A stretch of DNA of 64,000 nucleotides from Microstegium vimineum (lineage: Eukaryota > Streptophyta > Magnoliopsida > Poales > Poaceae), in assembly GCA_022036555.1 (NCBI GenBank), contig CM039126.1, forward strand, positions 9,220,079 through 9,284,078, in the 5' to 3' direction. The first letter of the stretch is position 1. Each line of letters begins with the position of its first letter. The position numbers and the translations under genes were made by a program. This document shows positions 13,801 through 25,344 of the stretch, one piece after another. The notes below the pieces were generated by a model that ran no database searches, was not told the DNA's origin, and saw nothing but the letters and a program-made list of their open reading frames with translations.

Positions 13801-16800
13801 GGGAAGTGAGGATTTATGAAAATTGAAGCATATTGCAAGCAGTTCTGGGGAACTAATACAAAGAACAGTAACATATTGGTAGAACCAATCATTAGCAAAT
13901 ATGAGACACATATCATAGTTACATTTATCAATTATCATTATTGCTTTGTCCTGAGGTGAATGCCCCAAAGTCACTAGTTACATTTATCAATTCAAGAAAA
14001 TGGACAAATCAGAATTTGTGTGTAGTTAGTTCCATAATAGTTCTGGATGCTCAGTGTAAATAGCAGCTAGGGAGTAGAGGAAAACGAAGAGAAACTTACT
14101 TGGATCTAACAGTAGGTATAACAGCACACACAATCATAAGAATCAGCACAAGAACATACAAGGGCATTTCGATTTCTGAAACAAGCAAAAGGAAAAACTT
14201 TAGAAATAATTACAGTAATAATTATGTGAGGCCATGAGCATTGCACTTCTGGCAAACAGACTCAGTCGACTAAAGAAACAAATATCACATTGTAGCAAAG
14301 AGCACAGAAAGACTTATATGCTTGCAGTCTGTTAGAGTGGGAAGATCAGATTGGGGGCAAAGGCGACACTGGGCAACAGCCAGGGGCGCCATTATATATA
14401 GGCCAATGGGCTGAATTACAGGAGGAATTACAGGAGGTGATAGACACCAATAATAGCCTACTATACATGCCTAACAACCGTAACTATACAAGCCTACCAT
14501 ACATGTGTAACAATATTCCAACGCCCCCCCGCAGTATCAACCGGGAGAGGATCGGACGTCGAGGCGAGCGGAAGGACTGGAAGACAGCAGTAGGCAGTCC
14601 TTTTGTGAAGATGTCCGCATATTGAAGTGTTTTTGGAACATGTAGAACATGAACTTCCCCGAGAGCAACACGATCACGCACAAAGTGCAAATCAATTTCC
14701 ACGTGCTTGGTGCGCTGATGTTGAACCGGGTTGGTGGAGAGGTATACAGCACTAATGTTGTCGCAGTAGACCACCGTAGCCTTAGACAACGGGCGATGAA
14801 GTTCAGCAAGAAGCTGGCGGAGCCAACATGCTTCGGCCACAGCATTAGCAACGCCGCGATATTCAGGTTCAGCGCTCGAACGAGAGACTGTCTGTTGCCG
14901 TTTGGAAGACCAGGACACCAGATTATCGCCAATAAAGGCACAGAAGCCAGAGGTAGAGCGCCTAGTATCGGGGCAGCCCGCCCAGTCCGCATCGGAGTAA
15001 GGGAGCAGATCATGAGAGGAGCTGCGAGTGATCTGAAGACCATACTTGATAGTGCCTTTGACGTAGTGAAGAATGCGCTTCAGAAGAGAGAAGTGTTCCT
15101 CCTCGGATCATGCATATGCAGGCAGATCTGTTGGACGGCGTGAGCGATGTCAGGCCGTGTAAGAGTAAGGTACTGAAGACCACCAGCCAGACTGCGATAG
15201 AGGGAGGCGTCGGTGACTGGAGGACCCGCCTCTGCAGGGAGCTTGGGGCTCACTTCAATGGGAGTGGCACAGGGGTTGCAGTGCTGCATCTTGGCACGAG
15301 TAAGAAGCTCCAGGGCATACTTATCTTGAGTCAACAGCAAACCAGAGGTATTCTGGGATGCAGTGACGCCAAGGAAATAATGAAGTTCACCAAGATCGGA
15401 CATAGCAAATTCCTGTTGAAGGGAGGCAATGATCTGCTGAAGCAGTGCTGAGGAGGAGGCCGTCAGAATGATGTCGTCCACATACAGTAGCAAGTACACA
15501 ATGTCATTGCCAGACTTGCGGATGAACAAGGAGGTGTCACATCTGGAACTGCAAAATCCAGTAGAGTATGAAAGACTGGAAGCGAGTATACCAAGCGCGT
15601 GGGGCTTGTTTAAGTCCATACAGTGACTTGTTCAACTTGCAAACATGTTGTGGAAAGGCTGGATCAATGAACCCGGATGGTTGCTGAGAGTAAACTGTCT
15701 CTTCCAGAGTACCATTTAAGAAGGCATTCTTCACATCCAGTTGATGAATAGACCAGTTGCTACTGATTGCCAGAGAAAGAACAGTGCGAATCGTAGCAGG
15801 TTTCACCACCGGACTAAAGGTCTCCTCAAAATCGACACCTGGTTGCTGAGAGAAACCACGTAGCACCCAACGGGCTTTATAACGATCCAGTGACCCATCA
15901 GACTTAAGCTTTTGGCGATAAATCCACTTCCCAGTAACAATGTTGGCATTGGGTGGGGCAGGCACTAAATCCCAGGTCCTGTTAGCCGTGAGAGCATTGA
16001 ACTCTTCAACCATTGCATTCTTCCAATTAGGATCAGCAAGAGCTTGCTTGTAGGATGTTGGAATGGGCGATGATCCGGCAACCTGAAAAGTGGCTGGAGT
16101 ACGGAACCCACTCTTGGCTCGAGTAACCATTTGATGGTCATTGGAGATAGGTGGAATGGGTACTTTCTGAGCTTCTGAAGACCGCTGAGAAGCGGGAATC
16201 GGTGCAGGAGCAGATGCACGAGAGGCCTGCTGAGGAGCAGGTGGTGCCGGCGAGGGAGCGCGCTGTTCGGTGGAGAGTTCCACAGGACGTGGACGGCGAG
16301 TATAGACAGCCGTTATAGGCGGCCTGGTGCTGTAGTCGTTCGGCGCCGATGAAGAGGTGCCCGCACCAGCAGCGCCATGCGTGGAGGCGCCGCACGTGGC
16401 GTGCGGCGTTGACGTCGAACCGGGCGCGCCGTGCATCGGGGCTGGCCCGGTCAGAGACGCCGGCACCCTTGCAGCAGCTTGCGACGAGGATGATGCCGGT
16501 TCGGTCGCGTCGGGTGACGGGGCAGGCCCGTGCGGCGCCGTGGATCCAGGTGTGCCGGGCGATGGGGCAGGTCCTTCTGCTGGCAGTGAGCCAGGCACGC
16601 CGGGCAGAGGCGCAGGAGCACCCGGGAGCATTGTATCATCATCTGCAAAGTCATCCAAAAACGAATACGCAGAGGCAGGGGTGCTGGTACGAGCGGCATA
16701 AGGAAATGTGAGCTTGTCGAACACGACATGCCGGGACGTGATAGTTTTGTTAGACTTGAGATCAAGACAACGGTAGCCCTTGTGATCGGAGGGGTAGCCG

Positions 16801-19800
16801 AGAAAAATGCACTCGGTGGATCGTGGCGCAAGTTTGTGAGGAGTGGTAGCCGATAGGTTGGGATAGCAGCGACATCCAAAAGCCCGGAGGTGGGAATAGG
16901 ACGGCTTGGAGCCGAACAAAGCCTGGTGTGGGGTGATATTTTTGAGGACTTTTGTGGGGTGGAGGTTAAAGAGGTGGGTGGCTGTGTGTAAGGCATCGGC
17001 CCAGAAGGCGGGAGGAAGACCGGCTTGAATCAACAATGTTCGAAGAATATTGTTGATTGAGCGGATGACACGCTCAGCTTTTCCATTTTATGGTGAAGTG
17101 TGCGGGCAAGAGAGTCGGAATCGAATTCCCTGGGAAAGAAAAAATGAGCGAGCAGCGTGGTTATCAAATTCACGACCATTATCGCATTGGACGAAACTGA
17201 TACGACAATGAAAATGAGTTAACACGTAGGTGTGAAAATCGCGAATAGTGGAAAAAGTGTCAGATTTCAGTTTCAAGGGAAATGTCCAGAGATAATGAGT
17301 GAAATCATCTAAACACACCAAATAATATTTATTGCCAGACACATTGGGAACCGGAGAAGTCCACAAATCACAATGAATAATCTCAAAAGGGCGCTGAGTG
17401 CGCATTAAAGATGTAGCAAACGGCAAACGAAAATGTTTTCCTAATTGACACTCATGACAAGGAGTGGCAGGTGTTTTATTTGGGGCGACAGAGATGGCGT
17501 TGGCTGACTTCAATTGAGAGAGAACTTTGGCACTGGGATGGCCGAGGCGACGATGCCAAATGTCTTCTGCAAGAGCCAGCAACACGGTGCGAGTGGAGGT
17601 GGGTGTCGTGAAGAAAGGGTACAAATCGCCGGAGCTATTGCACCGATAGAGCAGCGCCTTAGTTTTCAGATCCTTCACAGACAAACCAAACGGGTCAAAT
17701 TCCACAGACACAAGGTTGTCAATGGTAAACTTGCGCACGGAAATAAGATTGGTGACTAATTGAGGAGAAACTAAAACATTGGATAAAGAAAATTGCCGGG
17801 TAGGAGAGGGAAAAACAACACTACCACGAGCGGTGATGGGAATGGAAGAGCCGTTTCCGACAAGAATATTTGTGGGTGTGTGGGAAGGAGAAGTGGAGGA
17901 GAGAATACCCTGATCGTTGGAGAGATGGGAGGACGCACCGGAATCCATGAACCAGTCAGGCTGCTGCAGGGTCATGGAGTTCAGCGTGTTGATCAAGGCA
18001 GTGGGATCCCAGGTGTTCGTGGCGGACGTCGTTGCAGCTGCTGCAGGCGCACCGGCAGTAGGGAAGCCGGGAGGGGCGCCAGCGAACATGGCCTGATGCG
18101 GAACGCCGGGACGTGGACCAAGCACGCCCTGGGTAGGCTGCATTGGCCACATCTGGAAGGTGCCGGTGTAGGGGTTCAGGAACGGACGGAAGCCGCCGAA
18201 ACCGCCGGGCGTGCCAGACCTGCCGGAGGATGGCGCACTGTTGCGATTTTTGTTCTTGTTCCTGTTCTTGTTGTTGTTCCGCGGCGCAGAAGAGGACTGC
18301 TGGGGCGCCGAAGGGGAAGCGGGCGGTGGAGGCGCGCCGAAGGGGAAGCGGGCGGTGGAGGCGCCACCACCAGCGCCGTTTGTTCGCCAGGCTGCGGGGT
18401 CTTGAGGTCCGCCTCCTCAAGTTCCAGCATGGAGCACGCAGTGCTGAACGTCGGCAGGGGATCCGGGGATTTGATGAGGGTCCCCATGTGACGAAGAGTT
18501 GGACTTAGGCCTCGAATGAGCGTGAGGACCAGAGTCGGCTCGTTGACGGGGAATTCGAGATCGGCGACCCCGTCGGCGTACGACTTGAGGCGTTCGCTGT
18601 AGTCGGAGAAGGAGAGGTTGCCTTGCGCGAGATTGCGGAAGTCCGCTTCCAACGCAAGGGCCCGCGACGAATTGTTGTTCTGGAACTGCGCCTGGATCGC
18701 CAGCCAGATGGTGCGGGCGTTTGCGCCAGGCGTCATCACCTTGTTCATCAGCTTCGGACAGAGAAATCCGTCGTCGTCCACACCGGCGTGACTGGGTCAA
18801 GCACCGGCGTACCATCGATGTGGTGACCAGCGCCGAACTTGCCGAGGAGGATGGTGAAAAGCTCACGCCAGGCACGATAATTGGGCGGGTGAAGTTCCAG
18901 GGTGATGGGGAGGTGAGTTTTGATATTGATGGTGGCGAGAGAGGCAGCAGGATTCGGAGGAGCGGCGGCAGGAAGGGCTGCGGCGAGGGCTGCAGCAAGA
19001 GCCGCGGTGGGATCGGGCACGATCTCGTCGTCGGCCATGGAAGGAGAGAGAGGAGGGGGGGCCGCCGGGTGGGTGGACGCGTCGTGAGGGGAACACGTGC
19101 AGAGAGGGGTGGCGGCGGCGTCGCGAGGAAGAAGGTCGCGGCCTGGGTGCGCGATCAGCGGAAGCGGAGGATCGGGTATGCGGCTGATACCATGTTAGAG
19201 TGGGAAGATCAGATTGGGGGCAAAGGCCACACTGGGCAACAGCCAGGGGCGCCATTATATATAAGCCAATGGGCTGAATTACAGGAAGAATTGTGATAGA
19301 CACCAATAATAGCCTACTATACATGCCTAACAACCGTAACTATACAAGCCTACCATACATGTGTAACAATATTCCAACACAGTCAAATATCATGCAAATA
19401 AGGCATAAAGGAGAAAGTAATGCTGTGTTCGCATAAACCGATAAACGTGATGTCATCTCATAGTCCCAAGAGTACATACCGGAAATAAATGGAAGTGGAA
19501 TCCAACCAAAAAAGGGTAGTGATTTCCGAAAATCCTGTGCCCACCATTCAGCGCCTAGATTAAGTGAACAAACAACATGAATTACAGTAGACGTTCTGAT
19601 TTTAGAATAATCAAGAATGTAACAGAGATTTGAAGAAAGTTAATGCAAATTACCAGTAAGAAATGTAAACAAATGGGATACATAGATCAGCATCAGGCCC
19701 TCCGTTGGTCCATTTATTGTAGGGAGAATGAGTGTGTTTGTAAAGAAGCTGGTGACACAAGTGTAAATAACGATAAATAGCAGACAGACCTAGTATCAAT

Positions 19801-22800
19801 GGATCAACAGACATAAAAAATTAAACATTAAGAACATCAGTCCAGCAAAACAAGATGTAAAACTAATGACTGAAACCTATAATTTTTCTTGTGAGAAATC
19901 ATTTGCAACAACAGAAGACACAAGGTCAAGTACATTGGTATACATCAGCTGCCTCATAGGCTGTCCCATGAAATGCCACATAGGATTTTGTTATGATGTG
20001 GAGGAGAGGGGAGGAGGTGAGAGAAAGAGGTATTGTTAAATCTAGGACTATGATACTACTTGTGTACTATTGTTGTTGTTATTGGTATGCAACTCCAAAC
20101 ATTATTTTCTTCCACGCATAGACTATTGGTTGTTAAGTTCTACAAGTCTATCTATGAGACCACTTATTGTCTGTAAAATTGTCTCAAGATCCACCTATAA
20201 AGTGACACCAAAGTACTTTCCCTAACTAGAAGAAACAAGAGGTAATATGCCGTATAAATATAGAAGAATGAGCAGTCATTCAGCATGAACCAAAGTAGAG
20301 CAATCTACCACTATTTCAAAATTCGGCATTCTAGGCTGCCTAGGTGGCACTGAGGTTCTAAGCACCATCCACCCCGTCTAGCACCTGATCACAGAGTAGC
20401 CCCAATAGTCAATGATGAGGCGATAGGCATCAGCACCACCTCACCCCACTGACAGTCTAGCGCCTTAGCACTTTTTTAGACACTGTCATACTTGTTAAGA
20501 AAATAGAAAAAAACATTAAGTCACCAATGTGTTCCCTAAATATCGTGGAAGACTGGAAGTAATCATGAAGCAATCCACATTAGAGTTATTTTGTCACATT
20601 TAATCATATTACATTCCATGGCATATTAAATAATAATAACATGCAAAAGAAATTCACCAACATTCAAACTATATAACAATATAACATTGAGATAGCTTAA
20701 TGCCACAATAGGTACAGAACTTATAAGCCTAAGAAGCTTTTACTATAACAAGCATTGTGAAATCGAATCATTTGACTGAGTGATCATAAATTCAGAACAC
20801 ATAGTAACATTTGGGGGGAAATACCAAAATTTTCTATTAGAGTATGTACACAAAAAATGGGTTTGAAGGGTCTTACTGTTCCCAGGTTGCAAGATAGAAC
20901 GGGACAGCAGCAACCACCCAGAACCCGAATGTCCATCCTCCACACATCAAGGTGCTTCCAAGGGCCAAAGCTTCAAACTAACAACAAATCAGAGAAACAT
21001 CTCAAAGGTCAAAGGAGGAGAAAAGGTGTAAGGGCTTAGAAAATCCTTACAGCACAGGCAAGTGCATCACATCCTGTAAAATGGCAATTTAGAGATGTAA
21101 GATGCCATGCTAATAGAGATAGGAAAAGGGAAAATGATGGCTATAAAGTACCATGATCAAAAAGTTCTCCAAGAGGGCTTGATGAGCTAGTACGCCTCGC
21201 TTGTTTACCATCAACAGCATCAAAAGTCTAGCATGGAGGCAATATTATACCGTCAAGGCAAGATGCTATAAGACAATATAGTTTATCAAACTCTATCAAA
21301 TTTATGAGCAAGCTGAGCATCGTAGTCACCAGTTTAATCAGACATCCAGTGAAACATTATGCATACCAGCAGATAACAATAGAAAAATAAAATAAAATTC
21401 GGGACTTCTTTTTAATGTTAATAAGACTATGCCAAAATACATTCTGACTAATATGAACAGACTAAAGTTTGCCAAGTTCTTGTATCTCAGGATTTAATAT
21501 AAATATATAATGCCAAGTTGTTTGTATCTCAAGATTTAATATAATGCCATAGTTGTTTGCAAAACAGGTTTGAAACTTTGGACGATGCATGGAACCAATA
21601 ATGCAAAGTGCAAAGTAAATTGTACCAGTCTAATAAAACACAGGAAGGGCACAGGGTTAATGCTAATTAGTACATCGGCTAGTGCCAAAAGAGTGTCTTT
21701 CTCATTTAACTGCATGAAACATGTTTCATTGTCTTTTCCAACAGTGGCTATTTTGACCATTCTAAAACATGTTTGAATTGAAATTGAGCCCTTATAATTG
21801 AATTTTCTAGACCTACAACTAAGCTACAAAGACTTTTCCGCAGAAGTTATCATGAAACTCATTTTAAAACCACCTAGAACAATAAATCACACCTCCATAT
21901 AAGTTAGCCATAAATCCTAAATTCTAAAGTTAACACTGACATGATTCCCTTGTTTCCCCGGGTTCTTCTCTCTTGAAACTAAATACCAAGATAAGAAAAG
22001 CAGGCCATTTAAAAACTTTTAAATTGAAATACTCTTGCTTGGCAATGCATTACTATTTGGTAATCAAATGAGGGGGGGGGGGGGGGGGGGGGGGGAAGAA
22101 AGCAGAAAAAAGACTTAATTGTCCATTTAGAATCTCATGATAGTTAGTTTCACAAACCTGGTACAAGAAGAGGAGTAATCCATGGGCAAGATGGACCCAC
22201 CTAGGAGGAGCAGTGTCAAGGCGAGGCGAATATATCTGCATAAGTGGTCACCATCGCAACAACATAAAAAATGATGGGTTCTATCATGATATAGAATGCA
22301 TCAAAAGAAGCACAGGTTGGGATCTTAACATCCGGTTAACAGCTTCACAAAATCGCAACTAGTTCAGGCAAGAAAATAACTTACATAGCCAAGCAGCGCT
22401 GATAGAACTAGAAACGAAAATCCTGTAAGTGTGATCTGAAATGTCGGAAAGCATATTAGCATAGCCATGTTCTGCACCAGATGAGATGAATGCAACGAAG
22501 AATTGACAATGCGGTCGTCGATCTCTTACCATGTTTGGTCTATTTGTGAATCCATACATGCAAATGAAGAAAATTATAAGTCAGCACAGAAGTTTTGACA
22601 GGGAAAGAACAAAGCGCAACATGAAACTTGATGCTTGCACTGTGCTAGCACAGGAGTGAGAGACTAGGTGTTGCGATGGGGATTCTCTGTGTTTGGCGAT
22701 CAAGCCATGATCTTGTACATAAACTCTCTTTTCCTTGCTTAATTGAAAGGCAGTGCTCCTGCCAATTCGTTAAGCTTGATTTGCCAAAAAGTCAGATCTC

Positions 22801-23609
22801 TGCAACATGGAGCCTAAGAGCACTTTGTTGTTTCTTCTCCAGGCCACAATTGCTTGGTTGTACAAGAAAATCATCGAATCAAAACTCATTGTTCACATGT
22901 GGAAAAGTTATCTCCCCCACCCCTCACTGCCCAAATATAATTAGGAAAATTTCTACAATAGCTCACCAAACCAGGGTGGCAAGAAAACACTTAGCAGTAG
23001 GTGAGTGCATTCAATTTATTATTGCTTTGTGGCATAGAATCCACCGACTGCTAAAAAGTGGAAACAGTAAAATACCATAACAAGCTAACGCACATACTGA
23101 CATAGTACACAACTTCCTGTAAAACCATTCAGTTTTAGATAGCAACCCGATGTCAGTCATATTACTCGATCTTAAGCGCCTCCTTATACCTTCTGAAATG
23201 GAGATCGTACAAAACAATACTTGTTACTGCCCTAGTGCTCTTACAAATTGGGGAATGGGCAGACGCAGCAACTACTCAACCACTATCAGTAAGAAGCCAC
23301 GCGGAAGGAGACCAATCGAACACCCAAACAGGATTTGGAACTAGTCACATGTCAAACAACTCATTACCAGGGATTGCACGGACGCGCGGACTAAACACTA
23401 GTAGAACAATAGTAGGACGTGAACTGGAGCGCACGCTCACACGCACAAAGAGAGGGGATGGAGACTACTCACGGCATCCAGAGCGGGAAGAGGGTGACGC
23501 ATCGGCTCCAGAAGGGCTGGAGCACGTACTTGGCCACCACCGAGCGGTCCTCCCCACTGTACCTGTACCGCTTCAGCGTCTCCACGCCGTGCGCGCCGAT
23601 AAACCCCAT
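10828..23609 (-). CDS. AAPT1: Aminoalcoholphosphotransferase (ethanolamine/choline phosphotransferase)
   Basis: This integral membrane enzyme of the ER/Golgi transfers phosphoethanolamine or phosphocholine from the CDP-alcohol to diacylglycerol, the last Kennedy-pathway step. I rebuilt 18 coding exons, in transcript order: 23473-23609, 22530-22539, 22385-22435, 22158-22235, 21152-21227, 21051-21073, 20877-20977, 19654-19748, 19480-19554, 14100-14175, 13615-13678, 13111-13151, 12931-13015, 11765-11827, 11619-11677, 11470-11522, 10947-11019, 10828-10849. All introns are GT-AG. The total is 1182 nt, or 393 residues plus TGA, and phases match throughout; the plant family is about 390 residues. 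The start MGFIGAHGV and the end RITRKEA are family signatures. The CDP-alcohol phosphotransferase motif D-G-x2-A-R-x8-G-x3-D-x3-D is complete (D98, G99, A102, R103, G112, D116, D120) across exons 5-6. The many hydrophobic segments fit a polytopic protein. No lesion was found. A copia element occupies intron 9. Confidence 0.95.
12404..12884. mobile_element. Foldback MITE in AAPT intron 13
   Basis: The ends are inverted: GGAAAAAAGTCCAAATTACC on the left pairs with the reverse complement of GGGGAGATTATTTTGGACTTTTTCC on the right. Inner sequence continues the pairing, for example GTGATAGAGGACAT near 12528 against ATGTCCTCTATCAC near 12694, and GGTTCAATTTAC near 12459 against GTAAATTGAACC near 12810. 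The element is therefore one long imperfect hairpin of about 480 bp. A C-run follows the left end. The superfamily is not clear; no convincing target duplication was seen. Confidence 0.7.
12422..12443. repeat. Poly(C) run (G22 on the AAPT sense strand)
   Basis: Twenty-two consecutive C residues lie just inside the left end of the intron-13 MITE. Confidence 0.9.
14330..14523 (-). repeat. 3' LTR of the intronic copia element
   Basis: This 194-bp copy is nearly identical to the 19193-19379 copy. It differs by a few substitutions and a short AATTACAGGAGG-type length difference. Its first base on the element strand is C where the 5' LTR has T. Confidence 0.9.
14484..19038 (-). pseudogene. Broken copia gag-pol polyprotein
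   Basis: In order on the minus strand, gag starts at 19038 (MADDEIVPD...). The protease motif DSGASSH follows (near 17940), then the GAG-pre-integrase H/C region with WHRRLGHPS (near 17550). Next comes the integrase core (DLWTSP, later DNGREF), and then RT with the conserved LLYVDDI (near 15490). RNase H with its DIFTKGLP tail follows and reads into the 3' LTR. Lesions I can see are a frameshift near 18785, a 29-bp tandem duplication at about 18307-18364 that shifts the gag frame, a TAA at 17088-17090 inside integrase, and a frameshift near 15560-15620 just before the RT active site. The element cannot encode a full polyprotein. Confidence 0.9.
19193..19379 (-). repeat. 5' LTR of the intronic copia element
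   Basis: This 187-bp LTR has TG...CA ends on the element strand. The primer-binding site (TGGTATCAGCCG on the minus strand, 19181-19192) abuts it and resembles the initiator methionine tRNA 3' end. Confidence 0.9.
22072..22095. repeat. Poly(G) run (C24 on the AAPT sense strand)
   Basis: Twenty-four consecutive G residues lie in AAPT intron 4, complementary in the pre-mRNA to the G22 run of intron 13. Confidence 0.9.
22530..22539 (-). other. 10-nt microexon (exon 2) of AAPT
   Basis: The ten bases ACCAAACATG (minus strand) are preceded by an AG at 22540-22541 and followed by GTAAGAG. They join the CC that ends exon 1 to the ATC that opens exon 3, giving W-M-P-P-N-M-I-T-L. This is the sequence conserved in plant AAPTs. 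Without it the frame is lost and PNM is missing. Confidence 0.9.
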
Positions 23610-24003
23610 CCTGCTCGGTCGGGCTCGCCGCGGGCCGGGGGCGCTTGGAGGTGGAGGGGACCGGGTGGTCGAGAAGCTCTGCAAGGCGGAGAAGGGGACG
23701 CGATTGCGGCGGGGCTGGAGAGTGGTGGGGTGGCGGCGGTGGTTCCTCGAGCGGTGAGAAGGCGGAGGTCTGGAGCCTGCAGGGGAGGGGAGCGGATCTT
23801 CGCCAAGGCAACGCGTCGTATATTCGTCACGCGGCCGCGTATGGCGTGGGGCCCGTGCGTTTTTTTGAGTGTGAAACTGGGAACCTTTTGGGTCTGGGTA
23901 GACACGACACCTGTCTGTCTCCTTATTTCAAAAAGCAACGTGGATATCCGCGGTCGTTTCTTTTAAAAAATTGAACCTATTTTAATTAGTATTCTATTTT
24001 ATA
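23610..24003. other. AAPT 5' flank and probable leader
   Basis: Bases 23610-23830 are GC-rich and should hold the minus-strand 5' untranslated leader and core promoter of AAPT. No clear TATA box was found, which is common for constitutively expressed genes. The sequence turns AT-rich beyond 23960. Confidence 0.45.
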
Positions 24004-24432
24004 ATGGTATCTCTCTCTTTTTTTTATTCGATGCTATTATGTAAGTATTGCCACGGAAGCATCGTGATGCAGCATGGCGATGTGGACAGTGAACCTTCCT
24101 CTACCACTATTTCGTTTGGTTCGTGACGATCTTTTCATTTGACATATCAGCCGGTTTATCAGTCATCAAAATAGTATTTTTATCTAAAAAAAACAGCTAA
24201 AAACAACCATAGTTAGCTTATCACCTCTCTCTTTTTTATTTAATGCTATATGTAAGTATTGCCACGAAAGCATCGTGATAAAGCATGACGATGTAGACAG
24301 TGAACCTTCCTTTACCACTATTTCGTTTGGTTCGTGACGGCCTTCTCATTTGGCTTATCAGCCGGCTTAGTTACCGAAACAGTATTTTTATCTCAAAGAA
24401 AATAGTCAAAAACAACCATAGTTGATTTATCA
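24004..24432. repeat. Tandem duplication, two ~215-bp units
   Basis: Unit 1 (about 24004-24222) and unit 2 (about 24223-24432) match in order. Both read ATGTAAGTATTGCCACG, then AGTGAACCTTCCT, then CACTATTTCGTTTGGTTCG, then AGTATTTTTATCT, then AACAACCATAGTT. They have diverged by roughly a tenth, so the duplication is not recent. No coding potential. Confidence 0.8.
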
Positions 24433-25344
24433 ATGGAAACAAAACTCAGAGAGAATTATAAACTTATATTAAAAATATTCTCACAATGCACCCGTGATGT
24501 CAGAAAGAATATAAAAGAGATTTTTACTGTTGATACATTGGTCACGGATATGTAAGGTTGGAGGTTTTCTCAATTTGTCAAAGTACATAATTCCGTATAT
24601 ATATATATATACAATAATTTGGTTTTCTCAATCTCCTATATTGATTTATAGATTTTTAGAAAAAAGGGAAAAGAGGACCCGACGGAGTTGCTCTTAGATA
24701 GAAAGTTGTATAATGTTATTATGTGATTGGTTTGTTGCATAAGTGACTAAAATATGGGCACATTTGGTTGCATGTCTGCCCTGTGCAACGTTCAAGTAGA
24801 GGGACCTAGATGACATTTGGTTGCATGTCGCCCTGCACCACGCTTAAAATACTAAAAATTCTAGTTAAACAAACTGAATAGTGAAGGATGCAAGATTACA
24901 AAATATCATGCTATTGACAATAACAGTGTCGTTCCTCATTTATAACGGAAAACTATGCAGACAACTAGACAAGCCACCGCACTGGGCCCTCGAGGATAAG
25001 GGGCCCAACCCCAGATATGTAAGCTGGAGTAGGTATAATCTGGCCCAAGGAAAAGTTAGGAGCCGAGCCCAGGAGACTAGAGGAGAGGCACGCAGGCTTC
25101 TCGCTTCCGTCGATTTGGCTTCCCTCAATTTTCCTTCGGGAAAAAACCAACTTTCTCTCTCATTTTTTTTTGAAAATCAGATTTTCCCCACAAACTCTAA
25201 AATTAAATAAATCACCTCTCTTAACTTTTAAAATCATGCATTTTACCTCCCTGGCCTGGTTATAAGTGGGTTTGAAGGTGGTTTTGTTTTTTATTATGAC
25301 TATATCTTTAAAAAAATGTTAGTAAATCACAAAAAAAATCATAA
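24433..25344. other. Intergenic DNA, nothing recognised
   Basis: AT-rich sequence with a short (AT)n run at about 24597-24611. Short open frames near 24880-25210 lack any domain or splice context. Confidence 0.5.

Larger units (their letters stand above)
14330..19379 (-). mobile_element. Complete Ty1/copia LTR retrotransposon inside AAPT intron 9
   Basis: A 5050-bp element lies in the same orientation as the host gene, bounded by short LTRs (14330-14523 and 19193-19379). It is flanked by the perfect 5-bp target duplication CAGTC (14325-14329 and 19380-19384). On its own strand it begins TGTTGGAATATT and ends CTCTAACA. A primer site TGGTATCAG directly follows the 5' LTR, and a G-rich polypurine tract precedes the 3' LTR. 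Domain order protease, integrase, RT, RNase H identifies copia. The small size and ~190-bp LTRs suggest the Ale (Retrofit/Hopscotch) lineage, which is inference. The coding region is broken. Confidence 0.95.

Noticed and set aside
22676..23080. 134-residue plus-strand frame in AAPT intron 1
   Set aside because: It is antisense to the intron of a well-supported gene, has no domain, and has no splice or promoter context.
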